Assembly (NCBI GenBank): GCA_035771165.1
Contig: JAWNZC010000291.1
Span: 62,001-126,000, forward strand
DNA from: Paragorgia papillata
Taxonomy: Eukaryota > Cnidaria > Anthozoa > Scleralcyonacea > Coralliidae
Length of the DNA: 64,000 nucleotides
Direction: 5' to 3'
The notes beneath the pieces are model-generated. The model was not told the DNA's origin. It ran no database searches and saw only the letters and a program-made list of their open reading frames with translations. The position numbers and the translations under genes are program-made. Position 1 is the first letter of the stretch, and every line of letters starts with the position of its first letter. Of the stretch, positions 1-30,700 are shown piece after piece.

Positions 1-409
1 CCTAGGACAACCAAAATACTGTTGAACTTTGGAAAGATTTTTTGGGGTTTCGGCAATTGTCTTGCGGCGAAACCTTGGTCACGATTGAGCCGAAATCAAG
101 TTCTGTCCCTCGTAAAACTTTTATTTATAAACGAGATAATTTTAAAACGAATCGGTTTCGGTTCAAAGATTTTGCCGTCGTTTTCGTTCTCATGGTAACA
201 ATAGGTTAACGTTGCAGGTGTGAAAGCAGTATATATGTATGTTTTACTCTCTCTTCACTCGACGGTTGTGAACATATTTCGCTAAGACGTTCCTTGTACT
301 TGTTTAAAATGTATTTCCGAAGGGATTTCAGAACGCTTGAGCATACTATGTCAAGAATAATTATTGTTTACATCGTTTTACCAAGCAATTGAATCCTATA
401 CGCAAACAA
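1..409. other. Upstream region of the EVC2-like gene
   Basis: No gene seen. The stretch is AT-rich and lies just upstream of the first coding exon, so it probably holds the promoter and 5' UTR. A TATA-like run lies near 228-240, but its distance from the start codon cannot be interpreted without a mapped transcription start. In-frame codons run back to 389, but that codon is TTG, so translation is placed at the ATG at 410. Confidence 0.4.
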
Positions 410-20457
<20,048 letters not shown>

Positions 20458-20629
20458 ACACAGACAGTAAATAATGGAAAACAAAATAATTTACAGCACA
20501 AAATTTAACTTACACACACGGGCAAACAAAACAATTCACAGCCCGGAACAAAAGCGTTTCCCGTAAAAAGAGATACTCCATTTTGTGAAATTTGAATTTT
20601 TGTATGTTAGACATTCTTTTAAAAAAGTA

Positions 20630-21090
20630 TTTAATAAGTGCCTATGAAATAGTTTGTCTTATTTGAAAGAACACTTAAAATCATAGAGTAACATCTTTTG
20701 CAGTTTTTCGTTTCCTTGATTCGTTCTTGAGATATTATATATTATAGTTTTTGTGCATAATGAGTTATCGAAAAAGTTATATATCTTTGCTATTATCAAA
20801 TACAATAATCACTTGAAGATCTACTGTACATGTTTAGCGTTGTGGGCGAAACACATCCACATGCTTCATTCAAATTAATTTGTTTTGATATAGAATAGAT
20901 ATCTATTATCCGATAACTCCATTATGCACCTACGACATCAAAATGTTTAATTTGCATATTAAACAAACTAGAATATCTCAAGAACGAAGCAAGGAAACGA
21001 AAAACTGCAAAAGATGTTACTCTATCATTTTAAGTTTTCTTTCAAATAAGACAAACTTAATTTTCGTTTCATGTGCACTTTAATAAATGC
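20630..21090. mobile_element. Family F foldback element, copy 1 (~450 bp), intergenic
   Basis: The left arm includes GTTTGTCTTATTTGAAAGAA and ACATCTTTTGCAGTTTTTCG; the right arm (from about 20970) is the reverse complement for roughly 90 bp. There is no ORF inside. A related copy with the same arm motifs lies at 28150-28490. It fills much of the gap between the EVC2-like and INPP5F genes. Confidence 0.8.
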
Positions 21091-21737
21091 CTTTTTGCGG
21101 CTTTTGTAGCAATGAGAAGGCTTTATTTATTCTAAATGTTCATATTTTAGATGAATATAACCCTGACATATATATAGCACATCTGCACATGCGTAGAACG
21201 GACTAACAGACGCCATCTTGAATCATGGTTGCATGCGCGAACGCACGCGCATTTGGACCGAAAGTAGAGACTAGGCCGTCGAATGAAGACCCCCCTGTGT
21301 AGAAAGTTGTCATGCATGCCCCCTCCCCCCTTACACACAGGCAAATCAAATCGTCAATGGATGGTTTTTATCTGACGTCATGGCGGACATATTGGTGTAC
21401 CACTTTATCCTATGTGAATTTAGCTCTATTCTTATTCAAACCTTTCGTATTGTTTCATCGCGTCCAATGGGGCCCACCGAAAGATCCACTGGTCAATAAA
21501 CTTATAAAGCATGCTTTATAAATAAACTTAATTTATGACCCAATTAATCTCGTACCCAGGGTATTTTCTACCTCGCAAGCTTCCTCCCCTCGGGGAAAAC
21601 TCATTACCGGAAGAAAAGCCATTTTAGTTCGGCAGAGGAACAGTGGAAGGACGCAGACGTCAAAACAGCTTGCTGGGTGCAGTTGAAGACGGAAATGCTG
21701 AGATTTGATGTGTTTTAATGAACTAGCTTGACATTCA
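21091..21737 (+). promoter_or_regulatory. INPP5F upstream region
   Basis: No gene seen. This is the probable promoter and 5' UTR of INPP5F. CATGCGTAGAACGGACTAAC near 21190 resembles the TIR of the TTAA-flanked element at 36.0 kb and may be its remnant. No TATA box stands out close to the start codon. Confidence 0.4.
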
Positions 21738-24700
21738 ATGGATTTTTATCAAACAAAAGATCATTATATTCTTGGAAAAGACGAATATACGCTCTGGTGT
21801 AATCGAGTTAACGGCAACCTCAAACTACGTCCAGGTAAATGAAACTAAATCGAAATATTCTCGTATATAAAGACAAGTTTTAAGATCATATAATGCCTAT
21901 TTATTAAGACAAAGAACTAGTCCTTTAAAATCTAGGCAGTATTTTAGTATTTAAGCTTTTCTTTAAGCTTTTATAACGTTACAAAATCATTGCTCGCCAT
22001 GTAACGTTTATTATTGTTTGGCCTAATTGCTACATAAATAAAATTTAAGTTATGGGCAATGGATAATGGATTACTTTGGATTTCTCGGATTACTCTGTTT
22101 CTCTAGTTTCCTCTATCAAAGACTTGCAAGTTAAACCAAAATGTTCTGGTGTTGTGTATGGTGTAGTTGGAAAAATACAATTTTTACCAGGTCTGTATTT
22201 TAACATAATACAATGTAATGATTTTAAGGTCAATATTTATAATATATATATTAAATATATATATGGTGGGATATGACAGTTCTAAGGGTTTGGCGAACTA
22301 CGTGTAACTTGGTAAAAAAACTAGAGTGCTATGTAGGCAATGTTAGATCAAAGTGGAAAGGTTGTAAAGTGTGAGAATAGTTTTGATAATGAAATACTGA
22401 CATTTCGAGCAAAGCCCTTCTTCAGAGTAAAGTGTGATTTTATTATAAACAGGTCCACTTGAGATGCAAGTATTTTGTTATCAAAACTATTCTCAGCAGT
22501 TACCACCTTTTCATTTTCCTGTAACTTGGTTATATTTTTAGAACTGAAAAATTGTAAAAATATTTATACGTACATGTAGATGATATCACGAGCATATAAA
22601 AAATAATATTTCCTAAATATTTTAAAGTATCAGAGTTTCTGGCCAAGTTGTGACCATATAAGTTACTGTGTATACATGCTATAGTTATCGTTGATTTCAT
22701 ATTACTTTACCGTGGAGTGTTGCAAACTTTGTTGGGAAGTTTGTTCATAAATTGTAACCATGGTTACAATGTTTTGGCCTGGAGAATTTTCCAAATAATA
22801 CATTAGCAAATGTCCCCCGTGATCTCAAGTTTTCACTACTTTTGGCCCTGGGAACGAGGTTGAGTTGTAACCAGTCTGTTTGTTTACAGGATCTGATCCC
22901 AAATTGGTTTTAATAACAAAACGTTATGCAGTTGGGAAACTGACAGATGAAAAGATTGTGTACAGAATAGATAAAATAGCTGTAGTACCTCTTTCTGCCG
23001 AGGAATGTCCAGAAATTAATCTAGATGTGAGTATGATTTGTACCAACTGATATCCAGTAACTGATAGGCACATGTAGACTTGATTTGACAAACATAATTT
23101 TTGAGATAGCTTTTAGTCAAATATGCATACATAAATATACACATACATGAATAAATTAATAATTATATTAATTAATTAATAATTAAGTAGAGACCTTATT
23201 AAAAAATGGCCGCCGAATTAAGATTCTTTTATATACATATAAATTAGCCCTTATGAACTCGTTTTCATGTGGGAAATTCAAAAGAATTTTTGCTTTGAAA
23301 CGAGGTCATAAGGGCTAATTTATATGCATATAAAATAATTCTAATTCGGTGGCCATTTTTGAATAAGGTCTATATAGGTGAAGGAATATTTTAATTGTAG
23401 TTATGTGAAGAGCATAAAAATGATTTGCCATCTAAACCAGCAACACGTGAGGTGCAACCAAGAGTGACTCAGACCTTCAACAATTTTAAAACTTCTCTGG
23501 CCAACCAGTTTAAAGGCACTTCAAAAACAAATATTCAGGTGAGATTTAGCAGAGCAGTGAAGTACTGTACAATGTATAGCATAGTACAGTACAGTATAAT
23601 TACATTGCACAGTATAGTATAGTATACTTATTGCAGTGCAGGGGCAGGACGGTACAGTGCAGCGCAGTACAGGCTTGCCCGCTTAGGTCAGGACAGTGCA
23701 GCACAACGCAGGGGCAGTACAGTGCAGTACAGCGCAGTGCAGTACAGTACAGTGCAGCGCAGCGCAGCGCAGCGCAACGCGCAGGGGCAGTACAGTGCAG
23801 TGCAACACAACGCAGAGGTAGTACAGCGCAGTACAGTACAGCGCAGTGCAACGCAACGCAGAGGTAGTACAGCGCAGTACAGTACAGTGCAGCGCAGCAC
23901 AACGCAACGCGCAGGGGAAATACAGTTCAGTGCAGCGCAACGCAACCCAGGGGCAGTACAGCGCAGTACAGTACAGTGCAGCACAGCACAACGCGCAGGG
24001 GCAGTACAGTACAGTGCAATGCAACGCAACGCAGAGGTAGTACAGCGCAGTACAGTACAGTGGAGCGCAACGCAGGGGCAGTCCAGTGCAATATAGCGTA
24101 GGTAGGGACAAGACAGTGCAGCGCCGCCGCGTGGATGCAGGACAGTGCAGCGCAGGGGAAGTACAGGACAGTGAAGCGCAGTGCAGGGGTAGTAGAGCGC
24201 AGTACAGTACAGTGCAGTACAGTACAGTAAGGGCAGGGCAGTGCAGCGCAGTGTATAATGTCTTTCAAAAGGCCTTGAAAAGTTATGAACTTTCGACCAA
24301 GATTTGTATGAACGGTGTAGCATGGAAAGCGGTGTACTGCAAACTTTTCTATATTCTACTTGTATACTTCACTTGTAGAAGACAACAGAAAAGGATGGAC
24401 GCGAGAAGGAAAAACTGGACAAGCTTGAACGAAGATTACAAGAGGTACTGCACGTTACATTGGAAATATGAAAACCTGCGGTAGATCAAGTTTTCGGAAA
24501 AACTAAATTTAAGCTTAGTGGAAATTTGGATCAAAATGTTCATACTTTTCTTTGCAGGAGTTTGTCAAAATGTTTAATGATTCAGAGTCATTTTACTACT
24601 CGGAACACTGCGACCTGACGAACACTGTTCAAAGAAATTATAACAAATGTGATGAAAGCAAGAAACTGCCAATATGGAGAACGGTAAGCGTGCGGTTCTT

Positions 24701-27700
24701 GGAACTAATACAGTGATGGATCCAGCTTGATCTGGTAGGGGGCGTGCTGCAGGGGTGGATCTAGAATTTTTTTAAACTTAGTCAAAGCATTCATAGGGGG
24801 GTCGGGGGGCATGCTCCCCCGGAAAATGTTTGAAATTTGGACCTCTGAAATGGCATTTCCTGCATTCTGACGGTACTTTGAAGAAAGATTTAAAAGTTTT
24901 AAATCGTGTTTTCAATAGCGCATTTTATCAAACCTGGAAGGTGTCAAATAAATTTAGGGATAAAGTGGACGTTTTATTATGGATTTTATTAGGGATATCA
25001 CAAGGAAGCTAGACATTAGAAATGTGATTGACATTTTTAATGAAAAGCCACGTCGCATCCCACTGCAGCAAGGCACTAATTGAGTAATTGGCACCCCCCT
25101 GCACCCCCTTGGCCAAGGGCCGGGGGTGCGCACCCCCCCTGCACCCCTCTGTAAATCCATCACTGAACTAATAAAAGTTGACTAGCTTAATTAATATTCT
25201 AAAACCTTATTATTTCCTACACAATTCAAGCAATTAGTTACATAGAGACGAACTCTTAACTGCCTTTATTTGTTCATCTAATATATATCATTAGTTCTTA
25301 GCCGTTACTCTTTATTCCAGGCCGACGAAAGATTTTTTTGGAATAAAGCAATGCTTAAAGAAATTATAACTCTTACAGAGTCGGTAAGAAAAAGGAGTTA
25401 GATAACAATGTATAACCTGAATGTCAGGCCTTTATTTGTTCCCGCCTTCCGCTAAACCCGGCAGCGCGGGCAGAGGTGCGTTAGCGGAAAGCGGGAACAA
25501 ATAAAGGCCTGACATTCAGGTTAAACAATGTACTGTAGGAAGGTTTCAGTTGTTTTTGCTGTACAAGCTGTTGTAAGTAGTTAAACAAAGAAAGCTCTGA
25601 GATCAGTCCAGACGGGACTCGAAACCACAAGCTTTTAAGTCGCGTGAAAATACTGAAAACACTATATACTAACGCACGGGGAGCACGAGTGGCGTGTGCT
25701 GTTAGGGCGCTGCCCCTCACCTCTGTAGTTAAGTCCAGTTGGATGGGGTTAGTACTTGGATGGGTGACCGTCTGGGAATAACCCCGTTCTCGAACTTGAA
25801 TTTCATGTGAGTAGAGTTTAGTTGGTCTCTCCTGTGCTTCGAGGGTTTTTCGCAGGGTTCTGCGGTTTTCCTCCCTCCGTAAAATCAACACTTAGGTCTT
25901 AGCTTATGTCGTGCACTTTTAACACGAGCCTCTGGCTCGGATGATTGGGCGACCACATCCTGTGCTTACGACGTTAAATAAATCATTACTAAAAAAAAAC
26001 CAAATCATTAACGTAGAACGTTTTATAGTGTTATGTACCGTAGCCTATTCGTCCTATTCTGTCAGGTTCTGTACAGGTTCATATTTCTAAACGTTGAATA
26101 TCTCACAGAGGGTAGAAGTGAATTTAGCTGAGAAAATTGAACGAGTTTGGCAACGCAGCATACTTGCACTTTTTATTTTTGTACCAAATCTAAAGGTCCC
26201 TATATTACACTGTACTGTTTTATAGCCGAGTTTTTCGCTATCAAATTTCATTTTTGTGTTGTTTGTTTTAGGAGCCAAACGCTAACGACTGGATCATGCC
26301 TATTATCCAAGGTTATGTTCAAACTGCAAAGTGCGAGGTGGATTTTTCCGACATGGACGATCTTATGTTAATGCAAATCTCGCCAGAGAAATTTGACCTT
26401 ATATTGATCTCGCGTCGAAGCGTTACGCGGGCAGGTATAAGATCTGGATATCTACTATGTTTCTAGGGAGGCGCGTTGAGTAACTGGATTTGAAGTATAT
26501 GAGTACTACAAGATATTCTATCGTGTTTTGTTTTTAGGAACTAGGTATAAACGGAGAGGAGTCGACGAGGAAGGCCATGTTGCAAATTACGTGGAAACTG
26601 AACAAGTATATTTGGCTGCATTTTTACTTTCTTCTCTCTTATCTTTGTACTTTTTCTCTTTTTCTTTCTCTTTACTTTCTTCGTATGCGTTTTCAGTGTC
26701 GCTGTTTTCCTGATGGTGTTGCTGGTGGTGTTGGTGCTGCTATACTGTCCGTGCCGCTGCTGCTGCTGGTGTTGTTGGTGCTTGTGTTGGTGATTGTGTT
26801 GGTTCTGCTTCTGTTGCTGTTTATTGCTGGTGTTGTTGGTGCTGCTGCTGATTTTGGTGTTGGTGCTGTTCGTGGTGTTGTTGGTGCTTGTGTTGGTTCT
26901 GCTTATGTTGCTGTTATTGCTGGTGTTGTTATTGTTGCTGGTGTTGTTGGTGTTGCTGGTGTTGTTGGTGTTCGTGCTGTTGGTGTTGTTGTTGTTGGTG
27001 GTGGTGGTGGTCTTGACGTTGGTGGTGGTGGTGGTGGTGGTGGTGGTCTTGATGTTGGTGTTCGTGGTGGTGGTGCTGTTGCTATAGTTTACATTGACAC
27101 CTCTTCCCTTTACCTCGTAGATCGTCTGTGCAGGTAATCATCATCTTTCGTTTGTCCAAGTTCGTGGTTCCATTCCTCTCTACTGGAGTCAACTGGGAAT
27201 TAAATACAGACCACCTCCAAAACTAGAAAGAAGTAATTTTAATTTACTCAAATAATGAAATTGATTTTGAATTGATAATGAATTGCATTGATTTTTCATA
27301 AGATCGTCTATAAGAACGTCTGAATCGCTAGAAACATTAGGGCTTGTTTTCCCCGGACCTCTAAGGAGGACAGTTTAGATATGACTGATAAGGTTATCCT
27401 TGCATTCGTTTCAAAATCCTGAATCCAAATGATTCTAATCTCCAGTCTGATTGTTCTACAAGTTTGAGAAGGACATAACCAGAAATTGATTATCTTTCTT
27501 CTGTCTTTAGGCAGAGAAGAAAGTCAACAAGCAATGAAGAAACATTTTGAGCAAGAACTGGCCTTTTACAAAAGTGTGGTACGTCGCATTCATCATTCCA
27601 TTCCATCCATTCACAATACTCCATTGAATAGCGTTTGCATTCGTTTCAGTTTTCTACTCGAGTGTAGACCCAATTCCCTTTTTTTTTTTATCTTTCTAAT

Positions 27701-30700
27701 TCTAGAAAGTCATTAACTTAGTTGATCAAACCGGAAGAGAACAGGTAAAGGACGCATTTTTCCCCTTTCAACTTTTACTTAAATTTTTGAAATATTTACC
27801 TAACTTTTTACTACCAAAAAATGTGGCTTACCTAACTCGTTTCTCTTTGGCATCAATTACAGCGATGAATACTGAACACTAGTCCCTTATTGCTATCAAT
27901 GGTTTTTGTTTATTTATTTGCTGCAGATTTTGAGTGAGGCTCTGATGGAACACATCATAGCTTACGGCAATGAATTGATAACTTACGTTACTTTTGACTT
28001 TCATGAATATTGGTGAGTGAATGGGGTGGATGGTGTATGCTTGTATGGTGGATGGTGTATGGTTGGCATGATGTATGGTTTATAGTGTATGGTGTATGGT
28101 GTATGGTCAGGATGGTGAATACACATGGTTGAGGGAAAATGGTGTATGGTTCATTATTTGTTTTTCTTTTGTCTAATTTGAAAGAACTCATAAAATTGTA
28201 ATAGAACATCCTTTACAACTTTTTCGTATCTCTCTTCGTTTTCAAGATATTTCAATTTGTTTGATATGTAAATGAGATGGTCTCTGACGTCAGGTGTGGG
28301 GTAAAATATTTTCACATGTAGCAAAACCAGTTATATCTCTAAGTTTGTTCAGCGAAATCATTTGAAACTGCATGTGCACATAAAAACTCCTTGCGACGCT
28401 GAAAAGATACGAAAAAGTTGTAAAGGATCTTCTATTACAATTTTATGAGTTCTTTCAAATTAGACAAACTTAATTTTTAATGCCAATCCCCTTTAAGTAT
28501 ATACGTAATGTTTTTTATGATTATAGTCGTGGAATGAAGTTTGAAAATGTTGCAGTCCTTGTTGAAAAAATGGCTGATATTATTGAAGATATTCGCTACT
28601 GTTGGTAAGCATGTTTATATCAGTGCTTGTATGAACCTTATTGTGGATCTGAATTTACAATCATTGCCTTGTTCTTTGGGTTACGGTAATTTCTTATAGG
28701 GTGGACCGCCATGGGATAATTTGTAAACAACGTGGTGTTTTCCGTGTTAATTGTATGGACTGTTTGGATCGGACTAACGTAGTCCAGGCTTCTCTTGCCA
28801 GATTTGTCTTGGAATCTCAGGTAGCTATATTAAATACAGGATTGCCCAGCTACATGTAACAAGTTAAAGATGAAGACTTGTAAGACTAGATATGGGGACC
28901 GCATCATTTAATGCTGTTTTATTAATCTTGCAGTTAAGGAAGCTTGGTCGACTGATGCCTGAAGAAAGTTTGCCAAGTGATGTTCGAGATACTTATCAAG
29001 ATATGTGGGCTAACAATGGAGACGCCATTAGTCGACAGTATGCCGGAACAGCAGCCATGAAAGTAATGGATTGTTTCACTTCTTGGAAAGGGAGGAAAGG
29101 AATGATGGATGGATGGGAGGAAGGGAGGGAGGGAGGGAAGGAGGGAGGAAGGAAGGAAGGGAAGGAAGGAGGGGAGGAAGGGGGGAGGGAGGGAGGAAGG
29201 AGGGATGGAAGGGAGGGAAGGAAGGGTCGGTGGATGCCTGGATGGATGGAAGGAACGAACGCACGAAAGAAAGAAGGATAGATAGATGGATACTGTGTGT
29301 TAATCGGTTGCTTATTATTTTTTGTCAGGGTGATTTTACGAGAACGGGTGAACGGCGATTTACTGGCGTTATGAAAGACGGCTATCACTCGGCAAACAGG
29401 TACATGCCGTGTTATTGAGCTGATTGAGATTGCAAAGCATTATGGTAAAATGAATTTGTTTTCATATTAATAATTAATCGCATCATTTGCTATGTTTTTC
29501 AGATATTTAAACCGATTTACTGCTGCTTACAGACAGACTGTTATAGGTAGGTTACGACCAATAAAACCTCAACATTTTTATGTGAAATCATTCTCGTTTG
29601 CAGGTCAGGACTGTTTTGACTGTTCTAGGGATCAAAGGGTTAAGGAAGAGAGATGGACAGATAGGCTCTTAAACCTTTGACTACTAGAGGTTCTTACTTG
29701 ATGAGTAAAGTCGTCTGGTGTTAGACAGAGTAAAATAACAAAGGGAAATGGTTTGGGGCAGTGTAGGAGTGAAAGCTGGGTTCAACAACATTATGGTTTC
29801 GAATGATTATTGTTGGGCAATGAACTCGGGTGGAGAATAATAATAATGTGTTACTCCGAGTGATGAACCATACCAGAGAAAGAGAGAAAACTCTACTTGG
29901 CCCGGCTGGGATTCGAACCCGCGACCTTCGGTTTACTATAGTCCCGTAATCCGATGCTCTACCAACAGGTCAAGTTGGGAGCTGAAGGTCGAATGATAGT
30001 ACTTAGGCTATTTGATATTTCAAAACAGACTAGTTTCTTCAATATCTAGACAACAGCCTATTTTGTCCCACAATAATCTTTCGAAATCGTCATGTATAAT
30101 AACTATGATTATGAAAACAGTTGTCTAGATAGATATTGAAGAAACTAGTCTGTTTCGAAATATCAAATAGCCTAAGTACTATCATTCGACCTTCAGCTCC
30201 CAACTTGACCTTCAGCTCCCAACTTGACCTGTAGCTCAGTTGGTAGAGCATCGGACTAGTAAACCAAAGGTCGCGGGTTCGAATCCCAGCCGGGCCAAGT
30301 AGAGTTCCCGCTCTACTTGTCCGGTATGGTTCGTCACTCGGAGTAACACCTAACATTATGGTTATTCTTTTTCAGACATAATGCTTGGTATTCCTCCTAC
30401 TGAAGACATCTCGTTGCTGATTGCGGCCATGAAACAACCAGATGACCCAGGAGAAGAATGGACAATGCAGCGAGAAGAATGGGTGGCACAATTAGTTGAA
30501 CATTGTCAACACTTATTAGTCAGTGGAGGAGAAGTTTATTTGGGAGGATGGGCATTGATTGAACCTCTTCTTAAGTATGTTCATAGGATTATTGTTTTGT
30601 GACAGCCTTGAGGAAGACCTACAAGTTAATGTTCTAAGCAATTATTCTTTTATTGATGTGTGTACGCTATTTCTATAGTTACGATGACGAAGGTCCTGAT

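Larger units (their letters stand above)
29799..30351. mobile_element. tRNA-bearing palindromic element, copy 1 (~553 bp), intron 18 of INPP5F
   Basis: Two tRNA-Thr-like sequences face away from each other around a central palindrome: GATATTTCAAAACAGACTAG on the left, its near complement on the right. Outer arms pair TTACTCCGAGTGATGAACCA with the complement near 30330. AACATTATGGTT occurs directly on both sides (29787-29798 and 30352-30363), a 12-bp perfect repeat that looks like a target-site duplication. The right flank ends 12 bp before the exon 19 acceptor. The same arrangement recurs at 47.86-48.25 kb. Confidence 0.85.

Noticed and set aside
389..409. Upstream start of the first exon at 389
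   Set aside because: The codon is TTG. In an animal gene the first in-frame ATG (410) is preferred; the signal peptide follows it directly. The same applies to the GPCR (37850 is TTG, ATG at 37883) and SUPT7L (41832 is TTG, ATG at 41850).
30225..30296. Functional tRNA-Thr gene
   Set aside because: Acceptor and T-stems are poorly paired and the sequence is embedded in a repeated palindrome; a tRNA-derived repeat explains it better.
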